NCBI GenBank assembly: GCA_916610825.1
Contig: OU744452.1
Span: 1,027,543-1,091,542, forward strand
DNA: 64,000 nt
DNA from: Haliclystus octoradiatus
Lineage: Eukaryota > Cnidaria > Staurozoa > Stauromedusae > Haliclystidae
Direction: 5' to 3'
A program made the translations under genes and the position numbers. Shown here piece after piece: positions 1-12,265 of this stretch. The notes below the pieces were generated by a model. That model was not told where the DNA came from. It made no database searches and saw only the letters and a program-made list of their open reading frames with translations. Position 1 is the stretch's first letter, and the number at the start of each line of letters is the position of its first letter.

Positions 1-2793
1 TAAACTGTGTGAGTACGACGGTCAAAACAAGAAGTTGTAAATGACGTGATCCTACCGTCGTCGTTCAACGAGATATGAAACTATTGAGTCAAAGGAGCTT
101 CTTTCAACTGTTTTATGTTCTATTTGACAGGGTGCCAAATGGTGAACAGACATTTAGGGAAATATCAGTGAACATGGTCTCATTTCAATCAGCCTAACAA
201 CAATTGGTTGAAACATGCACATGCTTATAGCTTACATTGAGGAGTAACATCTGGTTCTTCTAGAGAACTGACTCACATACCATATACTATAGCTACGCAG
301 ATGAAATATTAATATGTAAAGGAGGTATTCAATGGATTATTGTAACTTTAAAAAGTGAATACTAAAATTTTGAGTTGAAATAAGATGAGAGATGGTCACT
401 TTACAGTGTGAAAATTTGAGTATCGTTGAACAAGTGTATAATTTGATGTGCTTTAAGAAAATCTGCCATTCCATAAGACTATTATTAGATCATAGTTGAT
501 ACAAGTGACTTACGGCTAGTATCATTATTAATATCATTCGTTGGTAGGATACTTTCAATGGCTTTAAGACCATCTGCAGGTGACATGACCTAGATGGACC
601 CCAAAAAGACACAACCTATTAATAATCATTGACGCAATTTGCAAATTTAGCCAAGCATGATGTAGCAGCCATTTCTATATTAGGCATCAAAGCAGAGATC
701 TTAGATTCTGGAAGGTAAGAGAATTTCAGAAGAAATGTTGAAATGCATCTAGGATTCCAGAACGTTGATCTTTTGTAAGACCCTGCATAAAAGTATGAAA
801 CTTGAAATTAAGATAAGGATACTGAGGATATAGACTGAAGAAGAAACATTATAATGTAAATGTCAATTCTGCTGTATATAGGTCAGTTGTCTAGAAAAGT
901 GATTCAGTTGACATAATTATGATGTTTTCTACATAGAATCACAGGTGCTATAGAAATCATCTCTTCACAGAGACCCAGTCCACAGTAGTCACCCAAAGTT
1001 CAATTAAAAAGACCTCTATGAAGGTGCACCGGCTTCATTAAATAGGTGTTGTCGCCGCGAAGGGCAGGCAGCAGACGAGAAGAGAGCTAATACATTACAG
1101 ACAGTGATTTACATGATCGACTTGAATAAAGAACTGTTTTTTACAAAGCACAAAACCAAAATAAAAGGACATTTGAAGAAATTATATCAAAGAGATATCT
1201 ATTGAAAAATAATACCATAGCAAACCAATTTGCAAATCGTGTAATACCAATATGCAACTCGTTACCAGAGCCATTAGTCATTGCACCGTTTATTACTTTT
1301 AAAATATACCTTTTTCATATTAAGAATAAACAATTCGATTTTTCAAAGATTTGTAAACTTTTCCTGATTGTATTAATAAATAGGCTTTAATCTAAGCGTA
1401 AGTTCTGAAATTTACCTTTGTTTGTTCATTCATTTGACAAATAAATATCAACCAATCAATCAATCACTTACAAAGTATATATGAATTTACAAACAAAAGA
1501 TTCAAAATTATAAAGAAAATACATTAAGGAGGTTCCATACAATTAGCTCATTTTTAAGTATCTGAAGAAAGTTTGAAAACCACTGAAATTGTTATTTATA
1601 AGTGTTATATTTCATACACATATTTTACTGTTTAACGCAACTAAACATTTTTAACGTTAACGCACATTAACGCACTAAACATCGAATCATCAGAATATAA
1701 AACCCTTAGTCGATACAGTCGAACGTGCTCAATATCCCCCTCTGGTGCAAGTGGGGTAATATGGGAAATAAAATGTGTGAGTATGTATAGAGAGTGGAAA
1801 ATAGAAATCAGTTTCATGTAAGGATATTACGCAAATGTGAGGAGTAGTCTATTGTGTATACCCTTGTGTATATATGAATGAATATTAATTAGATGGTGAG
1901 TTTATGAAAAGGTGTGTTAATAATGTATTACGCATTTCAGTTATACCGTATGTGTATTCAGAGGGGTTAGAAGTCAGTAAATATAGAGTTTGAGTTTAGG
2001 GAAACTATTATGTCTTCATTGTGTTATGATAAGCAGTTCATAACACAAGGTGAGGCATTAAAAGGGTGATGTTAACAGAGTCTGAATGTATTTGACTTCA
2101 ATTTCAATGCCTAACGTTACCTGGTTTAATGCTGGCGTCCAGTTTGATACCATTGATGATAGAGTGGTGTTCAATGATGCTGAATAATGAGATGTGTTCT
2201 GGAAGTTTGAATATATAATTTGAGAATTAGCAGGATTTCATGTAAACACCTTTGAAAAACAGTTCAGGAGTTCATGAACAGGTCATGAACGTTAAATGGC
2301 CCCAATTTTCTTGAACTGTTCATGAACTCCTGAACTGTTTTTTGCATAGGAAATGACAATAAATGTGGTATTCTAAAACTAAAGTGACTTGTACCATTAA
2401 TCTATAAGAAAATCATAGGTTGATTTTGGAAAGATTAACTGCTCATTACAGTAGAAATTGTCCATATAGTATGTCCATAGTATTATGCAGAGTCATCAAT
2501 CTAATAACTTTAATAAAAAAAGTACAGCACAGTGGTTGGATATAGACTAGTCACACAGTTAATAGACTATAGCACATCTCATAATAACTGTACTCAGAGT
2601 AGGATGGTAAATAAATCTGCTTCTCAAAAAGTTTCAATTTTCATTAACTATAATTATTAACATTTCAAGAACGGTTGATGAGACTTTGTTAATGGATCAT
2701 TCATGAGCGATTATTCAAAAATGTTCACAAAAAGTTCATATTATTCATGATGAAAACGGTGTCGGTAATAATAATATAATAATCATATATTAC
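1..2793. other. Region without a recognised gene, downstream of the GTF2H1 exons
   Basis: I searched both strands for the missing C-terminal GTF2H1 exons (the family's HFWSCFP-like and coiled C-terminal segments) and found none. No open frame here has coding character. The region holds a short palindromic element near 2250-2345 and, near 2640-2750, scattered TTCATGAA-type words related to the minisatellite at 8.1-9.0 kb. GTF2H1 exon 11 ends in phase 0 with a donor at 2793-2792, so the transcript continues leftwards through this stretch, probably as intron. Confidence 0.5.
2250..2345. repeat. Short palindromic TTCATGAA-type element, copy 1
   Basis: The two halves are near-perfect inverted repeats: AACAGTTCAGGAGTTCATGA on the left and the complement of that word on the right, around a short core containing TTAAATGGCCCC. 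The same core and arms recur at 30183-30253 and 32638-32725, so this is a dispersed foldback element and not a chance palindrome. No coding capacity. Confidence 0.75.
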
Positions 2794-5700
2794 GTTTCCA
2801 TTTTTTTCGAAATCAGTCAACGCAAATTTATCAGTTTCGATAACAGACAATTCTTTCACTGTTACTTCTGGTTGGCTTTCAAGTTCACAGAGCTCAACTG
2901 CTTGACGAAGTGTCCCCTGCACAGTAAAACAAACATAAGAGATTACAAATCAGCAGTAATCGAATCTCTTTACAATATCAGAAACTTAAGATTTTGTATA
3001 GCAAAACAAAGTTGATAGGTTGAAATATTTTGAGTCAAGTCTACATGATATGATAGGCTTGTTGATTTAGAGGGCATGTCTTTATCACCGATGAATTTAA
3101 AGATAATATGTTTGCACCAATGACGAATTGAACCCTTACCTCTCGCACACTGTGTAGACAATCGGTCATTGAGCTACCAGTGCATGAATTGTTCATAACA
3201 TTTTTATCAAATACTTATAACCGCTGTTATCACATTGCTAACAACTGATAACGGAGTTACATCAACTGCTGTGAAAACCGTCTTAAAGTATGCAGTTAGT
3301 TGGGTAAAAATCTTATGTAAAAATCATTACACGGTCTTACTCCGGTTTATACGAGGGATATGTTCCTTTATGTCAAAGAAAAATAACTATCACAATCATG
3401 GTAGTTTCACAAGACTAGTTACTGAACATCTATTAGCTGACATTTTAAGCCAAAGTGATTGTCCAACATTAAGATATAAATCACGTAATCATTTACAGAC
3501 AATGACCGCCAGACAGAACAGAAATCAAATTATAGCATTCAAACACAGTAAATCATAATATTTAAAATTTGAAAACCTTTTTGTTTGAATGATAATCTTC
3601 ATTGTTACCTTTCCTGAAAAATAAAAAATAAAATAAGTCAGAAACAGAACAAGTCTTTCAGAAACAACAACACACCAAGAAACACTAATCAATTTTTGTT
3701 GTTTACCGTTTCGAGGTTGCCTTGACAACCATTGTACTTTGATGATTGAAGCGTCGAGACAGTGATGATGAAATATTAGTGTTTATGTTGCTACCAGGAC
3801 CAGACGAAGCGCCATATCCCTACAGGAATTCAAAGAGTATCAAACGTACACAAATTGTAAAAATAAACAAGCTACAGCAAGTCGTTATTTCTTTTTTTCA
3901 CAAAAGCAACTGATCAATTGTTGAGGATCGAGAATCAGATTTTTGGTTTACAAATCACAGCTGCAACCCGCTCTTATATTAAAAGTCAAAATTGCCAACA
4001 ATTTCTGTTGCATATACAGTATCCGAAATCTTTTAACAAGCACATGACAATATTTTTGGTTGATGGCACAGTTTTATTAGGCAGTCACTAGAGCGCCATG
4101 CAAAAACGAGGGCAGCGATGGAATTAGGCTAATACTGTTGTACTTTCTGTGATATATCTTGTTGAACTTTTCTTTATTCAAGGAGATATCCATACCTCTT
4201 CACTAATTGGTGATGGATTCGTCATGTCAATTAATGGACTGATGTGCATTTCCAAATCTTTTTTTAATTGTTCTATAAAGAGAATAGATACATTGTTCAT
4301 TAATAATAAAAGTCAGAGAATCAGACAGTCATGTTTGCTACTTGAAGTTTCACGCCGAGGCGATCATCAGGCAATCTATTCAATGATAAAAAACAATATA
4401 CTTTCTAGATCATACAAAATAGGGTGCTATTGTTAGCTATTCTTAATTTTATGGATATAGGTAGGTACCATAGGTATAGTGTTTTTTATCATTGAATAGA
4501 TTGCCTGATGATCGCCTCGGCTTGAAACTTCAAGTAGCAAACATGACTGTCTGATCCTCTGACTTTTATTATTTAAGCTCTGCTATATTTTGCAACGATC
4601 CCTATGTTCAATCAGTGAGACAACGTGTTACAAATACATTGTTCATTATAGATGTTTATCATATCAACGTAGATCATGTATATTTTCATTGAGTAAACAT
4701 TCTGTCAGATCCCGGTGATTTGCGTGAAACTTTCAAGAGTAACAGTAAATAATGTGTATTCCTTGACTCTTTCACCATCTATTATTATTAATATATAGTT
4801 CATTATGGATGTTTTTGAATTTAGAAATTTAGTGATATTTAACTGAACGATGAATAAAAACCTGTCAAAATCCTTTAAAAATTAAATGAAATGATCCTTG
4901 AAATTGGATGGTTTCAACACATAGGGTACCAATAATGGAAATGCTCATTGGTTAGCTAATTGATCTGCCATTTGAGCTAGCTCCCCCTATTCCATTTAGC
5001 ATCACAATATAATGTCAAAGGGTTACCACACACCTGCCATGTTTGTATTCATATTTACTACAGAGCAGGGTTTGATAAAAGTTGTGATCCTGTGATCCTA
5101 GATTGCGGAAGGCTGAGCTGAAATCCGAACGCAGCCAATGACCAACTTTTTTGAATAAGATTTCTACTAAAAATTAAGAAAATTTTATAACCTTTGGTGG
5201 ACTTTTGAAGCTTATTTGTACATTCCCAAATCGATTATCAGTGTTTGTTTACAGTAAGCTCTAAAATATTTCTTTACAAGTTCACGTCTAAACTGGATGG
5301 AGCATTGACAATGAAAACAACATCAGACCGAGCTTTCTTCATTATATGCCCGGGAAAAAATCTGAAGGTTTCACTTCGAAAATCTTTGGATCTCGGAAGG
5401 CAAAATTATTTATCGGACACTGCTACAGAGGAATGCTGGATTAGGCACAACTGAGGTATTAAAAGCCAAAGGCGAGTGCATTCAATCCTCTTCGAGTGTC
5501 TTCCAACTTCTTCTAAATATAAACTATAAAACTGTTCAAACATTTTGCAAGTGTGACATGGTAACACTTTTCTAAAATAAACAAATTTCAGAATCACTGT
5601 AACAAAATAACACAAACCTTTCTCATCTTGCAAAGCACAATCAGCAAAGAAATCTTTTGGCTTTGTTTTTGATGAATTGATTCGATCGCGATGGAAATGT

Positions 5701-8700
5701 TGTGAGTGAAAAAACTCAGTCCAAAATTCTTTCTCTGTCATCTAAACAAGTTATTAGATTAAAAATTGAATATTTATTATCCTATTTTAAATTTCCTTTA
5801 AAAGTAACTAAACATAACAGCCCTCAGTGGAGCATTAAGGGGGATCAGTAGTTGGCCAGCAGTGACCATGCTGGACTGTAGATCTTGAACATTTACTATA
5901 GTATCAGACTAACATAGCTATACTTTGTTATTCTGATTGAATTACTTATACAGTCAAACCGGTTATAACGGTCACCTCTATACAGCGGCCACCTGTCTAT
6001 AGTGGTCACTCTTGCGATGTCCAAAATAGTATTTTCTATCGAATTAAACCTGTATATAAAGGCCACCTGTCTATAGTGGTCAATTTATCTACCTCTGATA
6101 GCTGGTCGTTATATACAGGTTGCACTGTATTTAAATTACATGACTGTTTGTGATAATATCAACTTGGATTTTAAATGAATTATGACTCATATTTAAAACT
6201 TGAACAGGACCCTTCAATCAAAGTTTCTTGAAAATTAAAACATTTTTAGGATCAAGGATAATGAAAAAAACAATAGTAAATAAAGCAATGTATGGGATGA
6301 TTATATTGTATCTAAATACCATCCTCAAATTAAAAAGGAAATATGTACGTACGTTCAATAAATTCTCCTGTGACAAAAATATGTTCATGAACTTCATGGA
6401 CAGTTCATGAATACATTTGTGTAGATTCATGAAGATTTTATGAACTTTTCGGCAATTTCACATTCATGAACTTATGAACGCACAGGAGTTAGGCCTAGTA
6501 AATGCTCTACATGACAATAAAATGAAATAGAAATGAATTTTATATTTTGGACCAATAAACTCACACATGGATTCAAAATTATGTAACTCTTATTTTCCAC
6601 TAATTCCTAGAACTATATTTGTTTAATTAAGTAATTCCTTCCTTTTGATAGTCTTGTTAGTTATGTTATATTGCCATGGAAGACCACTTGATTAATTTGA
6701 AAGGTTTGAATTAATCTAAAATCTACTATACCTCACAAGGCACAAGGCTTGCATATTTGGTCTTGACTGAAAAATAAAATTACAACAGATTGTAAAATTT
6801 ACTTTGACAAATGTTTAAAAGATTGCTTGAAACATGAACAACACATCAGAAAATAGCAGTTAGCAGATATGTGAAAGTTGAATGTTGTTTGCCCAGGGCA
6901 CTATAGGTGGGCTTGGATATGTTTTAAATTAATTTGAATGCATTTCTATAAATGATAGATTATACATACCCGCGGGGTACGTTGTAAAAATAGCATCGAT
7001 GCTATCTGCAGTCAAATTAAAACGCAACTCATTACATCCATGCATATCTGGCTTAATCTCAGCCTAAAAAATTAAATTAAAACATTTATGAAATTTAATT
7101 TTATTGGTAACAAGAAATTGATGATATCTGACGGTTTATAGTTACCAAAAAGCCAGACGATATTCCAACAGTTTGCTGCTGTGAGCCATTTGTAAGTTCA
7201 AAGCTACCCTGTTATCAGATACACATGAACAATGATTAATGTTACCTATTTGAAATAGAATAATAATGTGTTAATTACCAAATATATCACAGGCCAGAGA
7301 TTGTTATGGAAATATAATACATGCGAGTGGTTTGATATGCTTCTCGAGTGCCTCAATAAGTATGTCGAGCGCTGCATGCTACAATTCAGTCAGCTACTTT
7401 TAAGCTTTCCAATCAGAATTTAAAGTATTCCGCTATCCCTGGTGAAACGTAAATGCAGAATTTCCTGTTCTCTGTGATCTAAATTTGTGAACTGTGCAAT
7501 CAACATGTTTATTAAAAACATAACATTAACGTTAAATGAACTGTTGTTCATTATGTGTTGTAAGTTATCTTACTGATTGAACATAGGGCTCAATGCTATA
7601 CAGCAGAGCTTTAAATAATATATAAATCATAATAATAATAATGGACAGTCATGTTTGCTACTCAAATTTTCACCCTGAGCTGTTGTTTACAAATTTCATT
7701 CATTCAGTGTTTGTGAAAAGGCTAATTAAACATTGACAGAAAGCTTACTCTAGACTGAATCGGGGAAGCAGCTGAAACGTGAGAAAAACATTGTTTGCTA
7801 TTGTTTATCAACCAATCTCAAGCCCAGCGCAAATTTCTTTCAGTATTACGCAGACCCTACTGATCCTCAGAAAAGATTTGGGTTAAAAAAGTTCATAAAT
7901 ATTCATTTTTTAATTTATGAACTGTTCATTGGGCATTCATGCAATCATGGACTAGTATTCTTAGCAAGGCAGATTCAGCAGAGAATAATTAATTATAATT
8001 ATTATTAACAATGAAAACGTAGCTCCTAACTTCTGTATACCAGTATATTATTTGCTTAATGATGTATGATGGAAAATTTGCAGCGTAAACTCTGCGAAAA
8101 AAATCTCATGAGTTCATGAACGTGAAATTGCTCAAAAGTTCATGAACTGTTCATGAACTTCCAGACAATGTCACACTCACGAACCAGGTCATGAACCGGT
8201 TCATGAAGTGTTCATGAACTCTTTGTAACTGTTCATGAACTGTTCATGAACCCACAAAAAATGCTCATGAACTGTCCATGAACTTTCTGGCAATGTCACA
8301 CTGATGAGCGATGTCATGACCGGTTCATGAAGTATTCATGAAATCTTTGTAACTGTTCATGAACCCACAAAAAATGCTCATTAACTGTCCATGAACTTTC
8401 AGGCAATGTCACACTGATGAGCTATGTCATGACCGGTTCATGAAGTGTTCATGAAGTGTTCATGAACTTTCAGGCAATGTCACACTGATGAGCTATGTCA
8501 TGACCGGTTCATGAAGTGTTCATGAAGTGTTCATTAAGTGTTCATGAACTTTCAGGCAATGTCACACTGATGAGATATGTCATGACCGATTCATGAAGTG
8601 TTCATGAACTGTTCATGAACTTTCAGGCAATGTCACACTGATGAGCTATGTCATGACCGGTTCATGAAGTGTTCATGAAGTGCTCATGAACTTTCAGGCA

Positions 8701-11700
8701 ATGTCACAATGATGAGCTATGTCATGACCGGTTCATGAAGTGTTCATGAACTGTCCATGAACTTTCAGGCAATGTCACACTGATGAGCTATGTCATGACC
8801 GGTTCATGAAGTGTTCATGAACTGTTCATGAACTTTCAGGCAATGTCACACTGATGAGCCATGTCATGACCGGTTCATGAAGTGTTCATGAAATCTTTGT
8901 AACTGTTCATGAACTGTTCATGAACCCACAAAAAATGCTCATGAACTGTTCATGAAGTGTTCATGTTATGAACTGTGCATGAACCGTTCATGAACTGATG
9001 GATTTTTTCACAGGGAAATGACAATTCAACTACACTCACAACAGCACTTTGAGATTGCCAAAACTCCTCCGCTGTGATGATATCTCCAACAACGAGATCT
9101 TTATACAGTTGATATAAGTCAGGATTGTCCTTTAATAACCTGCAAGTCAAACAGCAGGTATCAATTCAAAAGGGGAAACAATAACCGATGGGCTCTACGC
9201 GCTTGCGTGTTTACATAGTGGGTGTCGTTTGTATTGTTTCTGTGTATGAAACTTGCAGCCATTATTGAATACAAGTTTGAATTGAATCACTGAGTTTCAG
9301 CTTTGGCAAACGCAACAAATTAAGCTCAACTTTCAAAGGATGACGCTTCACTAATATCAGTAGCCTTGTTAGGTATCCATTTCGCTAGATAGTGGACACA
9401 TAGCTCAGCGTAGGCTACGAGTAATTAATTTTTATCCTTCAATTATAAACTGCTTACCTGTTTTTTTGTTCTAGTTCTTTATTGGCAATTTTTCTATGCG
9501 CAGGAATGAGTTGCGCCAAATGCTGTTTAACTGTATTACGTTCTTCTAATTGTGCCTCTTTCCCATTTTTATTTGCAAAATGTAAATTATGATTACTATC
9601 ATCATGCAGAACCATTTGCAATTGAACTTTTGAGCTGTTTTCAGGGCTAATACGTTGGACTGCAGATGAGAATAAGATTAATATAGTCAGAATTACAAAC
9701 TCAAAAACTTTGCTACCAACTAAGTTTAAGCATGCATGTGTCATTATTTTGATATAAGGCTAATTATCGTCATGTAGTTCACTTGCTGTGAATAACTATA
9801 GTTATATAATGTACCAGCACACTAGATTAAATAGTAAATAGGCCTGTACACTGAATCAATACTGAAAAACAATAGTATATGGGTATTGGAATGATAGGCT
9901 AGGCCTACTGAAAGTCACTAGGTTTTCACCAGGGTTTCAGTAGGGTTTCTGTAAGATTTCACAGTTTCATTAACGAATACCTTAAACATTGGATTAGCCT
10001 TACAGAAATCAAGTAAGCAACAGGGCTTGAAATAACGTTCGCTAGGTCGCCGGACACGTTGACTGACATAGTCTCATTTTGGCCGGACATACGGTGATCT
10101 TTGCCGGACAAATTTTCATTGTTAAATATTGATATAAAGTTTTTTTGGGGTCTAATATATTGTGTGGCCTTAATGCCTAATCTCTCCTTTTAGCTGATGA
10201 TTATAGTTGTTAAGAGCCTGTCTAGAATTTGATTAAATCAAAATAAAAGTTATCATGGTTTCATATTTCTTGGTGCAGGGGCCATGTTTTTGGGCTCGAT
10301 TTTCAAGGTTTTAAATTACCTCCGCTGTATATTAATGGTTCTTTAAATATGCTTAAATTATAGTTAATATTTCTCAAAATGTTTTGAATCGATTTTATTT
10401 TGTTTGTTTATAAATAATATGTTTACATATCTCCGTAAAAACATCTAGGAAATTTATGGCTTTTCGGTTCTGATTTGATTTGATTTTGTTTTGTTTTAAA
10501 AATCAATTTTTAAAACTAGTAAGATCTAGTTATGATGGAATGTGTAGCTCTGCTAAATTTGTCACATTAGTTCGTAAATTAAATAAATCATTCAGAGTTT
10601 TATAATTTGTCCGATGTCCGGCGCTTATTTTAAGCCCTGGTAAGCAAATCCAACATGTAGTTACAGACTTGCCTACATGCACATTGTTGTATTGTAATTG
10701 GTAACTTGAAATGCTTAAAAAAGTATGATTAAGAAAAGTAGACCTAATAGGCTAACTAAAAGTAATGTGGACGGTGTCGCCCTACCGAAGGCACCCGTAC
10801 CATTCCTCTATTTCTAGAGGAGTGGCTCTTTTCGCTAAGAGCAATGATGTTAAACGCTCCTTAGATCTCAGCCGCGACACTGCAGATCAATTTCAATAGG
10901 CTAACTGGTTTGTGGTAAAATGATAAATCCAAAATCCCAAAACAATTATAACAGAGTGTTTTTGAAGAAAACAAATAGGTCAGTCACAAATACTTTCGGA
11001 ACTCATGGGAGAGTCACAAATCGCTGAAGGGTTAGTCACCAAACAACTTGGTTTATTGCCATGAATTGTTTGATAACTTCAAATCAACTTGATTATATAA
11101 TCACATTTACATCATCATTTACATTTGAATTGGAAAGCAATGATTTGTTTTAATTTGTGATAAGACTGCAAAGAATTGTGCAAATGTTTGTGTCTGATTG
11201 GAAAAATGGCGAACGTCCGTGTGGGTTAGTCACTACCCTGAATCTTTCTTTAATCCATATAATTCGCAGAAATTTTTTATTTGTGCAGTCAAAAAGAGTC
11301 CTTTAGTTGTTTTTAGTATCTAGGAAACAAAACTTATCAGAGTTTGCTTTTAAGATAATGCCCTTGATCAAAACATGTTATGTTGCGTAGGTCAGTCACA
11401 ATGAAATTGCCCAGTGAAGTTTCAGGAAAGTTAGATGCTAATTGCTAAAAGCAGAACAATAGCTATAAAGACCAGTCTGCAAATAATGGAAATCTCGATG
11501 AGATCTCGGGGGCGGCAGCGCCGAAAAAAGTTAGGAGCGTGGGGCGGCAACTGATCAAATTTGACTTCAGGGGTGGCAAAATCCATCATTTCAGCAAAGA
11601 AATACGAAGAAAATGACAGAATAATGATTTTTAACTGCCGATTTTCGATGAAAACTGCAGCTCCAGGGGTGGCAATTACGATAAAATTTTCATCTCGGGG

Positions 11701-12073
11701 GCGCAGCTGCCATGCTTTGCAGAACGGGGCTAAGCTAAGCATCATAAGCATGTATGCTTGTTCGACAATTGGTAGTGATTACTGATTTAAAAGCTTACAC
11801 CAACGCTTTTCACAATAGTCAATATGCCCTTTCTTTGCCTGCCCCTTGAAAGTTGAAATGAAGTTTTGACTGTTGTCTGTTTGAGTTGACTACATACGGC
11901 TCATTCTATTGAGTTTTCGTCTCACCTTTGATGTCAGCATAAGAACACTCAAAAGATGATGACTCTGTGAGAGATTTCCATATAATTCCATTCTCCGAAA
12001 GTCTTAAATTTCCTTCATTCTTTTTATATTTTACACTACCGACACATGCAAAAATTACCTTACCGTCCGCCAT
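2794..12073 (-). CDS. GTF2H1: General transcription factor IIH subunit 1 (p62), 3' incomplete
   Basis: This is the p62 core subunit of TFIIH, acting in RNA polymerase II initiation and nucleotide excision repair in the nucleus. Eleven exons, all GT-AG and phase-consistent: 12073-11926, 9659-9458, 9139-9040, 7208-7146, 7063-6970, 6766-6732, 5741-5618, 4272-4196, 3819-3707, 3613-3577, 2916-2794. They encode 372 residues; human p62 has about 548, so roughly the last third is missing to the left. Exons 1-2 match the N-terminal PH-like domain ([20 protein letters not shown]). Exon 3 holds the first BSD domain ([20 protein letters not shown]), and exons 6-7 the second (MTEKEFW, HFHRDRI). Exon 9 carries the conserved [11 protein letters not shown]. 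Exons 7 and 10 use weak donors (GTTTGT, GTTTTC); the 37-nt exon 10 is the least certain and is supported mainly by phase. Introns 1 and 3 hold a hAT-like element and a minisatellite. Confidence 0.92.
4301..4575. repeat. Foldback inverted repeat next to GTF2H1 exon 8
   Basis: Arms of about 95 bp at 4301-4396 and 4479-4575 are nearly exact reverse complements (for example GATTGCCTGATGATCGCCTC on the right arm and its complement on the left), separated by an AT-rich spacer of about 80 bp. The element lies in GTF2H1 intron 7, only 28 bp from exon 8 (4196-4272). A fragment of the same arm (CAGTCATGTTTGCTACT) occurs at 7647-7663, so it is a dispersed element. Confidence 0.8.
5951..6127. mobile_element. 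TA-flanked MITE with pogo/Tigger-like ends
   Basis: The ends CAGTCAAACCGGTTATAACG and, inverted, CAGTGCAACCTGTATATAAC form terminal inverted repeats, each flanked by TA. The interior repeats CCACCTGTCTATAGTGGTCA. CAGT-type ends with a TA duplication are usual for Tc1/mariner-superfamily pogo/Tigger MITEs. Related internal sequence recurs at 31895-32120 and 59532-59640. It lies in GTF2H1 intron 6. Confidence 0.75.
8105..8995. repeat. Minisatellite of about 70-bp units rich in TTCATGAA palindromes
   Basis: Eight copies of the word GGCAATGTCACACTGATGAG, or close variants, lie near 8290, 8401, 8472, 8554, 8625, 8696, 8766 and 8839. They are spaced about 70-82 bp apart (112 bp for the first interval). 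Between them are CATGACCGGTTCATGAAGTG and one or more CATGAACTGTT or CATGAAGTGTT words, whose number varies and explains the unit-length differences. The array fills much of GTF2H1 intron 3 and ends about 45 bp beyond the exon 3 donor at 9040-9039. Confidence 0.9.
10021..10639. mobile_element. hAT-like non-autonomous transposon in GTF2H1 intron 1
   Basis: The element begins CAGGGCTTGAAATAACG and ends ATTTTAAGCCCTG, giving an imperfect terminal inverted repeat. It is flanked by an exact 8-bp direct repeat GTAAGCAA at 10013-10020 and 10640-10647. An 8-bp target duplication and CAGGG-type ends are hallmarks of the hAT superfamily. Subterminal GCCGGACA-type words recur in both ends. At 619 bp with no transposase frame it is non-autonomous. 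Confidence 0.88.
10758..10894 (-). mobile_element. 5'-truncated SINE, family A
   Basis: The interval matches the non-tRNA end of the full-length SINE at 34836-35227 (GTGTCGCCCTACC and GACACTGCAGATCAATTTCA shared). It is flanked by a 12-bp direct repeat AATAGGCTAACT at 10746-10757 and 10895-10906, as expected for LINE-mediated insertion. The tRNA-related head is absent. A fragment resembling the tail of the second SINE family (GGTTTGTGG...ATGATAAATCC) follows at once, near 10908-10945. Confidence 0.82.
10970..11790. other. Rest of GTF2H1 intron 1, low-complexity repeats
   Basis: Recurring GTTAGTCAC / GTCAGTCACAA words at 10980-11400 and recurring GGGGTGGCAA / TCGGGGGCGGCAG words at 11500-11720 suggest old repeats. 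Small open frames occur on both strands but show no recognisable domain or splice context. I see no gene here. Confidence 0.4.
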
Positions 12074-12265
12074 TACTGAAAATATGTCGAAGCCTCTTTC
12101 TCAATCAAAGGAAACAGACATTCGAAATCAAAACAAAACAAGTTTTAATAGTAATGTACAGTAAAGGAATGCGCTAAGAATATAAAAATACAAATCTATA
12201 GTCTATAATATAAGACAACCACCCTTGGTTATAATGTTATATGGAGTTTATATGGTTAACCATAA
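12074..12265 (-). promoter_or_regulatory. Short intergenic gap holding the GTF2H1 promoter
   Basis: Only 192 bp separate the MADF-BESS stop codon from the GTF2H1 ATG, with both genes on the minus strand. Unless transcription of the two genes is coupled, this gap must hold the 3' end of one and the promoter of the other. No canonical AATAAA is visible on the minus strand; ATATAAA near 12248-12254 is the closest candidate. Confidence 0.45.

Noticed and set aside
240..290. Short exon-like segment on the minus strand between CTAG and GTAAGC
   Set aside because: Only 24 nt, with no match to the expected GTF2H1 C-terminal sequence.
2970..3161. Additional GTF2H1 exon from the minus-strand frame
   Set aside because: No family similarity, and exons 10 and 11 already join in phase without it.
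8105..8995. CRISPR-like array
   Set aside because: Both repeat and intervening sequence recur, unit length varies, the array sits in an animal gene intron and no cas genes exist.
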